NCBI GenBank assembly: GCA_005787525.1
Contig: SYAR01000037.1
Coordinates: 1 to 33,582, forward strand
Source: Rickettsiales bacterium
GTDB taxonomy: Bacteria; Pseudomonadota; Alphaproteobacteria; Rickettsiales; UBA1997
Length of the DNA: 33,582 bases
Reading direction: 5' to 3'
In this document: positions 15,976-27,021 of the stretch, piece after piece
Position numbering within the stretch: position 1 is the stretch's first letter
Layout of the letters: the number at the start of each line of letters is the position of its first letter
Translations under genes and position numbers: made by a program
Notes under the pieces: model-generated
Database searches by the model: none
The model's input: the letters and a program-made list of their open reading frames with translations, nothing else
What the model was told of the DNA's origin: nothing

Positions 15976-16564
15976 TTTCTTAAAATTGCCGATTGTTAAA
16001 TTGATCGCAACTGTAGCTTTGCTATATTATATTTTTAACGAAACCAAAACAGATCCGCGTTCAGCATCTTATCATCTTACAAAAGAAAATATTGATAAAT
16101 CTCTCGATTCTCTTAAAAAAAATTTAAATAATATTGCTAAGGCTCAGCAAGAAATAAAGGCGATCAATAATAATGAGACCATTCCTGCAAAAGAATCTGA
16201 AGCCCTTAATAATGATCCAAAAATTGCTATAAATTATAAAGATATTCGTCAGGGCGTTGGTGAAAATCAGGTTGAATGTGGTTCGCAAGTAAGTATCGAA
16301 TATACTTTAATTAATTCGAATAATGGTGATATGATTAACAAATCCAATATGGATTTTGAAGTTGGTAGTAGATTCAATGAGCTAATTGAAAAAGGTTTGA
16401 TCGGCATGAAAATGGGGGGAATTAGAACTATAGATATTCCAAAGAATTTTAAAATTGGAGATGATATTTATGATAAAATGATCCAAGATTCAGCGATGGT
16501 TTACAAAGTTCTGTTGTTAAAAATTAGTGATTTGCCTAATCAAAACGCAGTTTGTGATGAATAA
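15962..16564 (+). CDS. Membrane-anchored FKBP-type peptidyl-prolyl isomerase-like protein
   Basis: The 200-residue protein has an N-terminal hydrophobic segment (VKLIATVALLYYIF), so the body is probably periplasmic. A low-complexity helical linker (residues 35-90) follows, then an FKBP-like domain. INYKDIRQGVGENQVECGSQ is the usual strand entering FKBP folds, then SIEYTL, FEVGSRF and GLIGMKMGGIRTIDIP, which matches the family's GMxxGxxRxxxIP motif. The expected YG..G..IPPN loop is replaced by FKIGDDIYDKM, so isomerase activity is doubtful and a chaperone role possible. It overlaps tsaC by 14 bases and yciB by 8. Confidence 0.75.
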   Translation: MSINNFLKLPIVKLIATVALLYYIFNETKTDPRSASYHLTKENIDKSLDSLKKNLNNIAKAQQEIKAINNNETIPAKESEALNNDPKIAINYKDIRQGVGENQVECGSQVSIEYTLINSNNGDMINKSNMDFEVGSRFNELIEKGLIGMKMGGIRTIDIPKNFKIGDDIYDKMIQDSAMVYKVLLLKISDLPNQNAVCDE

Positions 16565-17123
16565 AAATAAAAGTTCAGAAGGTTTGTTAAAATTTCTCTA
16601 TGATTATCTCCCGATAATAGTTTTCTTTGTTTGTTATAAACTTTCAGTAGTTTATGATAAATTATTATTTGCCACTTTGGCAATGCTATTTACAACTTTT
16701 GTAGCAATTTTTGTAAGCTATATTTTGACTAGAAAAATTCCTAAAGTCGCTACATTTTCGGCATTACTTTTAGGATTTTTTTGCGGCTTAACAATTTTTT
16801 TTGATGATGAATATTACATAAAAATAAAGCCAACAATTATTAATTTAATCTTTTCGGGAATATTATTTTATGGCAATTTTGCTCAAAAGCCAATGTTAAA
16901 ATTTTTACTCGGCGAACAATTAAAAATGGATTATAAAGATTGGCAAATTTTATCTTTGCGTTGGGCTTATTTTTTCTGCGCTCTTGGAATTTTAAACGAA
17001 TTAATTTGGCGAAATTTTTCAACCGATTTTTGGGTTCAATTCAAGGTTTTTGGCATGATGACGATCTCAATGATGTTTACTATTTCTCAAGTCCCATTTA
17101 TAATTAAGGCACAAAAAAATTAA
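16557..17123 (+). CDS. yciB: Inner membrane-spanning protein YciB / septation protein A
   Basis: The ATG at 16557 gives 188 residues; a GTG at 16527 in the same frame would add an unconserved extension. It has five to six hydrophobic helices. Family marks are the opening LLKFLYDYLPIIVFFVCYK, the middle GLTIFFDDEYYIKIKPTIIN and GEQLKMDYKDWQILSLRWAYFF, and the closing NELIWRNFSTDFWVQFKVFG. In E. coli YciB affects envelope synthesis and septation through interactions with elongation and division proteins. It is the last gene of the rnhB-tsaC-FKBP unit, overlapping the FKBP stop by 8 bases, and converges on the LRR gene with a 27-base gap. Confidence 0.92.
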   Translation: MNKNKSSEGLLKFLYDYLPIIVFFVCYKLSVVYDKLLFATLAMLFTTFVAIFVSYILTRKIPKVATFSALLLGFFCGLTIFFDDEYYIKIKPTIINLIFSGILFYGNFAQKPMLKFLLGEQLKMDYKDWQILSLRWAYFFCALGILNELIWRNFSTDFWVQFKVFGMMTISMMFTISQVPFIIKAQKN

Positions 17124-17150
17124 ATTAAATTTTCAATTTTAAATATTTTT

Positions 17151-18452
17151 TTAAGGTCTAGTTCTTTTAGCTCCACCTAATCTGGCACTTCCTGGAATGC
17201 TTGAGGGCACACCACTTTCTGCTGATCTTTTTTTTGTAATAGAGGTTAAAAAATCATTAACTTCTTTGTTAATTAAAGCTCTTTCTGGAAATTCATCAAT
17301 GCTAATTTTTTCCATCGCCATTTCAACTTTGGCAGATTTAATATTTTCTATAAAAATACAATTTGTTAAGACTATATCTATAATTTCTTGTGTTTTTTCG
17401 GGAGAAAAAGATTTTTGAAGAGTAACATTTAATTCTTTGATTTTTCTTCCTAACATTAATTCTCCAACCCCCTCTTCGCCAAACAAAATTTTACTTTTTT
17501 CAGAAATTCTTTTATTTCTATCTAATGTTTCCTTTAATTCATCATATAACTCTTGAAATATAGTAAGTTTTTGCAAGGTATAATTATCTTTCAAAGCTGT
17601 GGCAAAAGACTGCCGTTTTTCTTGAGGTAAATATTTATTAAAATTATCAGCAACATTAAGATCTTGCAAAGTATTATTTTTTTTCAGAACTTCGGTAAGT
17701 AAATCTAATTTTCCATAAAAAATATCAGAAGAAATATTGAGTTTGCGCAGAGTCGGATTTTCCTCCAATTTTCTTGCAAAATTTACATTAAAAACTTCCT
17801 CCTGTATATTATTTCCTGAAATATTAAGATCCGTTATTGTTTTAGAATCCATGATTTCAAAAATAAATTGGCGAAAATTTTCAAATCCATTGTTAAAATC
17901 ATAATCTTTTGTATTATTAGATAAATCAATTTTGATTAATTTTGTTCTTTTTAAATGTTTCGCAATGATATTCAATTGTGCAATTTTTAGATTATGTAAA
18001 TTAGAACCAGAAAAGTTTAATTCTTCAATATTATCATTAATATTTTGTATAAATTTATTGGCACTAAATACACCTCTAAAGAAACTAGTGTTAGAAACGT
18101 TAAGTTTTTTTAAATTTCGACAGGAAGTACTCACAAAAAAACTTTCTAAAGGTTGAAATATTAAATTAGGATCTTTGCTAAAATCAACTTCTTCTAAATT
18201 ATCTAGTTTTAAATTTTCAAAAAATTTTTTCATTCTTTTGGTAAAGGAACATTTTGTTTGTGCTCTAGTTGATTCGTTATTGCTTCCTTTAAGGCATGGC
18301 AATGAAAATGTACAAAAAAAATTGTCGCTAAAATCAAGTTTATTTATTATTTTTTCCCTAGAATTAAAGGCTTTGGCTAAGTTTTCCATATCCGCATCTG
18401 CGAGCGGGCCATCATTTTTGGAGCTCATAATATGAAGAGAAAATTTTTTCAT
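17151..18452 (-). CDS. Leucine-rich-repeat protein (RNase-inhibitor-like), possible 3' part of the ankyrin gene
   Basis: The 433-residue protein from ATG 18452 has repeats such as NLKKLNVSNTSF, NIEELNFSGSNL, TITDLNISGNNI, TLRKLNISSDIF and TLQDLNVADNF, between residues about 75 and 290. These are long (RI-like) LRRs and differ from the short 22-residue LRRs of the gene at 1-1358. A helical region follows and then a basic tail, TKKRSAESGVPSSIPGS with final KRTRP. The tail matches the end of the other LRR protein (GxPSxI-GS-RL, basic end) although the LRRs themselves do not. There is no clear ribosome-binding site before the ATG, and the frame stays open 22 codons upstream to an A9 tract in the ankyrin gene. 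It may therefore be the C-terminal half of one Ank-LRR protein. A secreted effector is inferred. Confidence 0.75.
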   Translation of the reverse strand: MKKFSLHIMSSKNDGPLADADMENLAKAFNSREKIINKLDFSDNFFCTFSLPCLKGSNNESTRAQTKCSFTKRMKKFFENLKLDNLEEVDFSKDPNLIFQPLESFFVSTSCRNLKKLNVSNTSFFRGVFSANKFIQNINDNIEELNFSGSNLHNLKIAQLNIIAKHLKRTKLIKIDLSNNTKDYDFNNGFENFRQFIFEIMDSKTITDLNISGNNIQEEVFNVNFARKLEENPTLRKLNISSDIFYGKLDLLTEVLKKNNTLQDLNVADNFNKYLPQEKRQSFATALKDNYTLQKLTIFQELYDELKETLDRNKRISEKSKILFGEEGVGELMLGRKIKELNVTLQKSFSPEKTQEIIDIVLTNCIFIENIKSAKVEMAMEKISIDEFPERALINKEVNDFLTSITKKRSAESGVPSSIPGSARLGGAKRTRP

Positions 18453-18496
18453 AAAATTTTTTTCTAACTCTAAACCACTTTCTACGAGAGCCTCAA

Positions 18497-20788
18497 TTAA
18501 TGTTGTATTTTTTTTTCAAACCCTATTTTAAAAAAAGTTGAACCCAAATCTTTGATTGAATTATGATCGCTTTCTGTTTCAATAATTTTTTTCAACAAAA
18601 TTTTAAAAAAATCAATTTTTTTGGTAGATATGGCGAAATCAAGTAATTGACGAGGATGCATTCCTTGTTTTTTTGACAATTCCAGTGCCATTTCGACGCG
18701 ATTATTTTGTATAGCAATATCAAGAGGAGTTTGGTTATCTGAATTCTTTAAGCTCAAATCTAAATCCTTTTTTAATATTATTTCTGCCAATTTTAAATCG
18801 CCCATTTCAGCAATTAAAAAAATCAGATTTTGCGAAGTTTTAGTTGAAGCATTTTTAAGTAAAGTTTCTGTTATCTTTTTCATATCTGAATCTATGCCCA
18901 GATTATCACATATTTGATAATTTTCTAAAGCTAAACTAAGGGCTTTATTTAAAATTTTTGTAGCAGTATTCGATAAATGTGGTTGTTCATTAGCAATATA
19001 TCCTATTGACATATTAAGCATATCGAGATTACTATAGTTAACGTCAATTAAAATATTAAGTGCAACTAATTTTTGATGCAAATCAATGCTCTTATCATCT
19101 TCTAAAATTTCTTGAATCATATCGATTTCACATTTTTCTATAGCAATATCAAGGGGAGTTAATCCATTGCTATCAGTTAAATTAAAATTTGCCCCCCTTG
19201 CTAGAAGTATTTTTACCGATTCTATATCGCCTTTTTCGACAAATAAATGAAGCATCGTTAAGCCATTTCCTGCTTGAAAATCATATTTAAGGCCAGGATT
19301 TTCCAATAAAAATCTAATTAGATTGGCGTCTTTTTTTTCTAGAGCAGGAGCTAATACTTCATTAAATAATTGCAATTTATCAGGTTGTAAAGCGTCAATA
19401 AAATCAGGCCTCTTGGATTCTAAAGCATGTTTCAGAATTCTGTATTTAGATTCACTTGTTAATTCATTAAAACAATCCGAAAAAAATTTAGATTTATCTG
19501 GTTTTAATTTTAAAAAATCTAAACCAATATCTATAAATACAGAAAGATCTTCGAGGCTAGCTAATCCTGAAATAATTTTCATAGAAGAATCCTTCTCGAG
19601 AATTAAATCTAAAATATCAACTTTTTTAATTAAATCCTGAGAACTTTCATCATATATTTCGATGGGAACTTCTCTTTCTAATTTTTTCATTACGGATTTT
19701 TTAGCCTTATCTCTTATTGCTTGTTCTACCATCATTTTTTTTATTATATTTTCAATGTCTTCTTGTAAATTACGATAAATTTCATCTAAATTTTCATGAG
19801 TTGCGCCTTCAAATCTGGTTTTAAAATTTTCAATAGTTTGATCTTCAATAGAATTTTCGCGCTGAATATTTTGTATTTCACTCTGGAATTTTATTTTATG
19901 TGTATCTGTCCAAATTTTTATATTAGGCTGATTAGTTATAAGTTTTTGGGGGACTTCTCCTTGCGTTATAAATCCTTTTATATTTTTACTTGCAAAGGAA
20001 GAATGTATTTCTGAGTTAGTTGTGGGTAACGTTCTTAATTCATTAGATTTTAATCTAAATAACAGCAAAGCAATTTTTTGATAAGCAATTTTTGTTTTTA
20101 ATATTTCTGTATCAATACAATGTTCTAAATTCTTTTTACTTATTTCATCGGTGTCAGTTAATATTTTATGTCTTTCACTTTTTATTTTATGTTGCAATTT
20201 TAAAGCTGAAATAATTAATTTTGAATCAGGATCGATTTTTGATTTTTCGATTATAATAGATTTAAGATCGCTAATCGGTGGTTTTAAATGAGCCTCATTA
20301 TGCAATTGAAAATTATTCGGACCAAATGAAATATTAGAAGATTTAACATATTGTCCTGAATAATTAGTATCTGAATGAGACTTATCTTGTCGAGCTTGAA
20401 AAGATGTTTCAGTTAATTTTTGCTTAAATGAAGAAACTGAAAATTTTGGCCAAAAAATCGAATGCGCAAGATGTGGACTCCCTTTTCTCAATAAGGCACT
20501 TAGATATAATTTATGTGGCATATTTGATACAACTTCACCTATTTGAAAAAATCCTGAAGAGCCGACGTTTCTGATGAAACCTGCGTAAAAAGGTGAGTCT
20601 TCAGAAAAAGAAGCCGCTAAGCCATTATATCTATCAAGCTGGCGAGAGGCGGGAAGAACTATGTTTTGAGGGTCGTTTGTAAAAACCCAAGTGACATTCA
20701 TATTAACATCATTTTGACCAAGAAGTTTTTGGACAAAAAGAGGGGGATTTTCGATGTTATGAAAAAAGAAACCAGCCAAATCTTTCAT
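18497..20788 (-). CDS. Large ankyrin-repeat protein (putative effector)
   Basis: I start at the ATG at 20788 (763 residues); a TTG at 20833 in the same frame is less likely. The first 120 residues (ENPPLFVQKLLGQ, ASRQLDRYNGL, SALLRKGSPHLAHSIF) match no domain I know. Residues about 170-400 are helical and charged. Ankyrin repeats are clear at about 485-570 (NGLTMLHLFVEKGDIESVKILLARGANFNLTDSNGLTPLDIAI in two repeats) and 650-735 (NQTPLDIAIQNNRVEMALEL). The gene ends eight codons after a homopolymer begins, in the odd tail FEKKIQH. One extra A would continue into ankyrin-like sequence and the LRR gene. There is no signal peptide. It lies downstream of mreC. Such proteins in Rickettsiales are often type IV or type I secreted effectors; the role here is inference. 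Confidence 0.85.
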   Translation of the reverse strand: MKDLAGFFFHNIENPPLFVQKLLGQNDVNMNVTWVFTNDPQNIVLPASRQLDRYNGLAASFSEDSPFYAGFIRNVGSSGFFQIGEVVSNMPHKLYLSALLRKGSPHLAHSIFWPKFSVSSFKQKLTETSFQARQDKSHSDTNYSGQYVKSSNISFGPNNFQLHNEAHLKPPISDLKSIIIEKSKIDPDSKLIISALKLQHKIKSERHKILTDTDEISKKNLEHCIDTEILKTKIAYQKIALLLFRLKSNELRTLPTTNSEIHSSFASKNIKGFITQGEVPQKLITNQPNIKIWTDTHKIKFQSEIQNIQRENSIEDQTIENFKTRFEGATHENLDEIYRNLQEDIENIIKKMMVEQAIRDKAKKSVMKKLEREVPIEIYDESSQDLIKKVDILDLILEKDSSMKIISGLASLEDLSVFIDIGLDFLKLKPDKSKFFSDCFNELTSESKYRILKHALESKRPDFIDALQPDKLQLFNEVLAPALEKKDANLIRFLLENPGLKYDFQAGNGLTMLHLFVEKGDIESVKILLARGANFNLTDSNGLTPLDIAIEKCEIDMIQEILEDDKSIDLHQKLVALNILIDVNYSNLDMLNMSIGYIANEQPHLSNTATKILNKALSLALENYQICDNLGIDSDMKKITETLLKNASTKTSQNLIFLIAEMGDLKLAEIILKKDLDLSLKNSDNQTPLDIAIQNNRVEMALELSKKQGMHPRQLLDFAISTKKIDFFKILLKKIIETESDHNSIKDLGSTFFKIGFEKKIQH
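18508..18516 (-). other. A9 homopolymer at the Ank/LRR junction (slippage or indel site)
   Basis: Nine consecutive A on the coding (-) strand follow GGG TTT G. As read, the ankyrin frame stops after Ile-Gln-His. With ten A the frame runs on through NTTLIEALVESGLELEKNF directly into the LRR ORF's Met. The sequence between tract and Met is stop-free and ankyrin-like. Confidence 0.7.
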
Positions 20789-20855
20789 TTTAGTGTTAAT
20801 TGAATTAAAATTAATTAATATTTTATAATACAATTAAGTCTATCTAAAAATATTG

Positions 20856-20885
20856 AATATTATTATAAAATTTTATAATAATATT
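20856..20885. repeat. 30-base perfect AT-only palindrome
   Basis: 20856-20870 and 20871-20885 are exact reverse complements with no loop, starting AATATTATTATAAAA. It lies 68 bases upstream of the ankyrin ATG and about 170 bases after mreC, in the 268-base gap 20789-21056, which otherwise shows only very AT-rich sequence. It could be an mreC terminator, an operator or a cruciform. No T-run follows it in the direction of mreC transcription. Confidence 0.6.
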
Positions 20886-21056
20886 TAATTTAAAAATAAA
20901 CCTAATTATTTCTAAAAAAATTAATTAAAATTATTTATATCGCATAAATAATCAATTTATTTTATTAAAATTGGGTATTATAAAATATTTTTTGTTATAA
21001 ATTTTATGTGAAAAAAAGAGGAATTTTGAGGGATTTTTAAATTTATTCGGAAGAAT

Positions 21057-21890
21057 TTAATAATCAATAATGGTAACAATATTTAAGCTGTTTATATCTT
21101 CAATTCCCGAAACATAAACTGAATTTTTATCGATTTTTGTAACGACGCCAATTAGCAATCCAGGTGGAACTGTATCGCCATCGCTCGAGGTAAATATTTT
21201 ATCCCCGATGGCAATTTGATGATTTTTTGGAAGATACAAAATTTCCATTAAGCCACTATTATTTCCCGATAAAATGCCTCTATTTCTAGCTCGCGAAGCA
21301 ATTATTGGAATGCGAGAACTTGAATCGGTTAATAAAAGTATTCGTGATTTATCTTCAAAAACTTCGGAAACTCTGCCGATTACGCCTCGATTGCCAGCGA
21401 TAATTTGACCTTCTTTTATGTCGCGACTTTTGCCGGAATCAATTAATAATTTTTGATCAAAAGCTTGATGTGACATACCAATTATTCGAGCAACTTTATA
21501 ATTTTCAGTTTTTGATTTCACGAAGTTTAAAGCGCTTCTTAATTCCTTATTTTCTTGATGAATAGCGAGTGAGGTTAAATAATAATTTTGTAATTTAAAT
21601 AATTCTTCTTTGAGTTTAAGATTTTCTGTTTTTGCTGAAGCTAATTTGTTAAAATTAACAATTAAATCGATTGAGCCGTTAATTGGGAAAGAAACTATTT
21701 TAACAATCGGAGTTGATATTGTTATAAAAACATTGCTAATTTTATTGCTAAAATCGTGATTAATTTTTGAAGTTATTAAACAAATCACCGATAAGAATAT
21801 AAAAAAAATAGTTTCAATTTTGCGAAAAACTAAATTGAAACTATGTTGAATTATAAGGTTAGATCTTGGGCTGTGATTTAGATAGCTCAT
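21057..21890 (-). CDS. mreC: Rod shape-determining protein MreC
   Basis: MreC links the MreB cytoskeleton to periplasmic cell-wall synthases. The 277-residue protein has one N-terminal membrane helix (IETIFFIFLSVICLITSK), a coiled-coil stretch about 75-115 (LASAKTENLKLKEELFKLQ), and the beta-rich MreC domain with VARIIGMSHQAFDQKLLIDSGKS in two strands, GQIIAGNRGVIGRVSEV and LLTDSSSRIPI. Length is normal. It starts 12 bases after mreB on the same strand. mreD, PBP2 (mrdA) and rodA, which commonly follow in proteobacteria, are absent; the next gene is the ankyrin gene. Confidence 0.94.
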   Translation of the reverse strand: MSYLNHSPRSNLIIQHSFNLVFRKIETIFFIFLSVICLITSKINHDFSNKISNVFITISTPIVKIVSFPINGSIDLIVNFNKLASAKTENLKLKEELFKLQNYYLTSLAIHQENKELRSALNFVKSKTENYKVARIIGMSHQAFDQKLLIDSGKSRDIKEGQIIAGNRGVIGRVSEVFEDKSRILLLTDSSSRIPIIASRARNRGILSGNNSGLMEILYLPKNHQIAIGDKIFTSSDGDTVPPGLLIGVVTKIDKNSVYVSGIEDINSLNIVTIIDY

Positions 21891-21902
21891 TTAAATAAAA
21901 AA

Positions 21903-24462
<2,560 letters not shown>

Positions 24463-24481
24463 GTGATTTAAAGTTGCTTTC

Positions 24482-24510
24482 TTGAAATTTTTTTCATAGA
24501 TTTTGATAAA
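24482..24510 (+). promoter_or_regulatory. Candidate promoter of ldcA
   Basis: TTGAAA (24482-24487), 17 bases and GATAAA (24505-24510) lie 45 bases before the ldcA ATG in the divergent leuA-ldcA gap. The -10 box is weak; a nearby TATAAA at 24513 is an alternative. Confidence 0.3.
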
Positions 24511-24539
24511 ATTATAAAACTTTAAAACACTAAAATCAA
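24511..24539 (-). promoter_or_regulatory. Candidate sigma70 promoter of leuA-mreB-mreC
   Basis: On the - strand TTGATT (24539-24534), a 17-base spacer and a perfect TATAAT (24516-24511) sit about 48 bases upstream of the leuA ATG. This is one of the two best promoter matches in the window. Confidence 0.55.
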
Positions 24540-24555
24540 TTTAAATTTTAAAAAA

Positions 24556-25512
24556 ATGTCTCAACCTAAAAACATAATTGACATCGCTTCAGTCGCTACT
24601 CCCTGCACATTTGAAGAAAATGATTTGATAAAAAAAATTCTTATTAAAAATAGTTTGGAAGTAAATTTTTTTAATGAAAATAAAGTTTCAATTAATCAAC
24701 CGCAAAACCATCATTTTGCAAGTGTTGACCCCTATCAAAGATTTTTAAATTTTAAAGAAGCTAGCGAAAATATTAATTCAAAAATAATTTGGTGTAATCG
24801 TGGAGGCTATGGCAGTGCGGATATTTTACCATTTTTATATCAAATGCCTAAACCTAAAAATAAAAAAATTTTAATTGGTTTTAGCGACATTGTTTCAATC
24901 GCCAGTTTTGTGCAAAAAAATTGGGGCTGGAAAGTGGTGTGTGCCCCAATGTTATCGCAGATTTTGAAAGATAAAGTTTCTTCAAAATCGCAACAAATAA
25001 TTTTTGATTTAATTAAGGGAAAAATTGCTGAATTAAATTATGATTTAAAATTATTAAAAGGCACTCCGAGCCCCGTAGAGTCAGAGATTGTTGGTGGTTG
25101 TGTAAGTGTTTTGGCAGGAAATTATGCCACCAAAAATCAATTAAATTGGCGCAATAAAGTTTTATTTTTAGAGGATGAGGGCGAAGATGGCGAAAGGCTT
25201 GAGCGTTATTTTACGCAAATTGCTTTTATGATTAATGAAAAAAAATCTCAACCAAAAGCAATTTTATTAGGAAATTTTTTGGAAGGAAATGAGTTCGGTA
25301 ATCCGCAATCACAAAAAATTAATATGACAATTCAAAAATTTTGTGATAAATTAAATAATATTGCAATTTGGCAAGAAACCAGCAATTCTCTAGGGCATTC
25401 CTTTCATCAAAAACCTTTGATTTTAGGAATTAAAAGTAAAATTTTAACGAACGGAAAACTTTCACAAAAAATTAATTTGAGTTTTTTTTCTAAAAAGTTA
25501 AAAATAAAATAA
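24556..25512 (+). CDS. ldcA: LD-carboxypeptidase (muramoyltetrapeptide carboxypeptidase, S66 family)
   Basis: It trims the terminal D-Ala from murein tetrapeptides during peptidoglycan recycling in the cytoplasm. The 318-residue protein has the catalytic Ser in IGFSDIVS (Ser110), Glu in LFLEDEGED (Glu206) and His in NSLGHSFH (His281), the S66 triad in the expected order. [16 protein letters not shown] and GGCVSVLAG are further family blocks. The N-terminal start-up region (residues 1-50) lacks the usual clear SPSG-like loop, having ASVATPC instead. It stands 93 bases from divergent leuA and 35 bases before nuoD. It implies the organism keeps and recycles peptidoglycan, consistent with mreB and mreC. 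Confidence 0.9.
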   Translation: MSQPKNIIDIASVATPCTFEENDLIKKILIKNSLEVNFFNENKVSINQPQNHHFASVDPYQRFLNFKEASENINSKIIWCNRGGYGSADILPFLYQMPKPKNKKILIGFSDIVSIASFVQKNWGWKVVCAPMLSQILKDKVSSKSQQIIFDLIKGKIAELNYDLKLLKGTPSPVESEIVGGCVSVLAGNYATKNQLNWRNKVLFLEDEGEDGERLERYFTQIAFMINEKKSQPKAILLGNFLEGNEFGNPQSQKINMTIQKFCDKLNNIAIWQETSNSLGHSFHQKPLILGIKSKILTNGKLSQKINLSFFSKKLKIK

Positions 25513-25547
25513 TCGATTTTTTCAAGAAAATAATTTTATTAAAAAAA

Positions 25548-26729
25548 GTGACTTCTACAAATCAAACTAAAAACATGACCATTAATTTTGGTCCACAGCA
25601 TCCCGCGGCGCATGGAGTTTTGCGTTTAGTTCTCGAAATGGATGGCGAGGTTATAACCCGTGCCGACCCGCATATTGGCTTGCTTCATCGTGGAACCGAA
25701 AAATTGATTGAATATAAAACTTATTTGCAAGCCGTGCCTTATTTCGATCGTCTTGATTATGTTTCGCCGATGTGTCAAGAACACGCTTTCGCTCTTGCGG
25801 TCGAGAAGTTGCTTGGCTGTAATATTCCGCGCCGGGCACAATTTATTCGCGTTATGTTTTCGGAAATTACTCGTTTGTTAAATCACATTATGGCGATTAC
25901 TACTCAAGCCCTTGATGTTGGTGCGATGACGCCACTTTTATGGATGTTTGAAGAGCGTGAAAAAATGATGGGATTTTATGAAAAAGTTTCGGGCTCAAGA
26001 ATGCATTCGGCTTACATTCGTCCGGGTGGAGTTCATCAAGATTTGCCAGCGGGTTTGCTCGAAGAAATAGCAGATTTTATCAAGCAATTTCCAAAAAAAA
26101 TTAGTGACATGGAAAATCTTTTAACCGAAAATCGCATTTTTAAACAAAGAATGGTTGATATTGGAATTGTTTCAAAGCAACAGGCTCTAGATTGGGGATT
26201 TTCTGGTCCGATGATTCGCGGTTCGGGAATCGCTTGGGATTTACGTAAAAGTCAACCTTATGAAATTTACGGCGAACTCGATTTCGATATTCCAATCGGC
26301 AAGAATGGCGACTCTTATGATCGCTATTTAATTCGCGTTCAAGAAATGTATGAATCGATTAAAATTATCGAACAATGTCTAGCTAAAATTCCAAATGGCG
26401 AAGTGGTGACCGACGATAAAAGAGTTGCTCCGCCGAAAAGAGATGACATGAAAAATTCCATGGAAAGTTTGATTAATCATTTTAAACTTTATACCGAGGG
26501 TTATCACGTTCCGGCAGGCGAATTTTATGGTTGCGTCGAAGCGCCGAAAGGTGAATTCGGAGTTTATTTAATTTCCGACGGCTCGAATAAACCGCATCGT
26601 TGTCGAGTTCGTGCTCCAGGATTTGCTCATTTGCAAGGCTTAGAATTTATGGTAAAAGGCAATTTACTTGCCGATGTCGTTACTGTAATTTCAACTCAAG
26701 ACATCGTATTTGGTGAAGTTGATAGATAA
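25548..26729 (+). CDS. nuoD: NADH-quinone oxidoreductase subunit D
   Basis: The 49-kDa subunit of respiratory complex I lines the quinone site. It has 393 residues with GTG start; ATG at 25575 is possible but would begin just before the conserved block. [48 protein letters not shown] and the end [22 protein letters not shown]...DIVFGEVDR are textbook NuoD. The family's DXR region [11 protein letters not shown] is intact. GC content is higher than in neighbours, fitting a conserved core gene. It is solitary: no nuoC before or nuoE after it, unlike the usual nuoA-N operon. Confidence 0.97.
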   Translation: MTSTNQTKNMTINFGPQHPAAHGVLRLVLEMDGEVITRADPHIGLLHRGTEKLIEYKTYLQAVPYFDRLDYVSPMCQEHAFALAVEKLLGCNIPRRAQFIRVMFSEITRLLNHIMAITTQALDVGAMTPLLWMFEEREKMMGFYEKVSGSRMHSAYIRPGGVHQDLPAGLLEEIADFIKQFPKKISDMENLLTENRIFKQRMVDIGIVSKQQALDWGFSGPMIRGSGIAWDLRKSQPYEIYGELDFDIPIGKNGDSYDRYLIRVQEMYESIKIIEQCLAKIPNGEVVTDDKRVAPPKRDDMKNSMESLINHFKLYTEGYHVPAGEFYGCVEAPKGEFGVYLISDGSNKPHRCRVRAPGFAHLQGLEFMVKGNLLADVVTVISTQDIVFGEVDR

Positions 26730-26732
26730 AAT

Positions 26733-26760
26733 TTGACATTTGCTTTTTTTAACATATCAT
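26733..26760 (+). promoter_or_regulatory. Promoter candidate upstream of rpmJ
   Basis: A perfect TTGACA (26733-26738), 16-base spacer and TATCAT (26755-26760) lie about 118 bases before the rpmJ ATG. The implied leader is long and AT-rich; a small CCTAA-TTTT-TTAGG stem (26767-26780) just after the -10 could be a weak nuoD terminator or leader structure. Confidence 0.55.
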
Positions 26761-26877
26761 TTTCGCCCTAATTTTTTAGGTTTATTTAAATTTTATTATC
26801 CATTAATTATTTTTTAGTTATAAATATTTTAATTTCTGTAAATCTAAATTTTATATAAACTGTTATTTTCTTTTAAG

Positions 26878-27003
26878 ATGAAAATTTATAATTCAATAAA
26901 ATCTGCCAAAAAAAGAGACAAAAACTGCAAAGTAGTTCGTAGAAAAGGTCGTCTTTACATTATCAACAAAGTAAATCCTCGCTTCAAAGCTCGTCAAGGT
27001 TAA
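26878..27003 (+). CDS. rpmJ: Ribosomal protein L36 (bL36, zinc-free form)
   Basis: A 41-residue basic protein beginning [17 protein letters not shown] and ending NPRFKARQG. This is the C- form of bL36, which keeps the [11 protein letters not shown] core but lacks the CxxC...C/H zinc ligands. The -RFKARQG end is typical of alphaproteobacterial L36. Gene is too short for many ORF callers. It is 18 bases ahead of hemC and follows a strong promoter candidate, so it may lead the transcript into hemC. Confidence 0.95.
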   Translation: MKIYNSIKSAKKRDKNCKVVRRKGRLYIINKVNPRFKARQG

Positions 27004-27021
27004 TTTATTTGCAATTTGAAG

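Noticed and set aside
16527-16556. GTG start for yciB
   Set aside because: Ten extra residues are unconserved and lie wholly within the FKBP gene; the ATG at 16557 precedes the family's opening block.
20789-20833. TTG start for the ankyrin protein, 15 residues earlier
   Set aside because: Rare start, no support; the ATG at 20788 gives a simpler N-terminus.
24556-26729. ldcA and nuoD as a functional operon
   Set aside because: They are only 35 bases apart but the processes are unrelated; packing explains it equally well.
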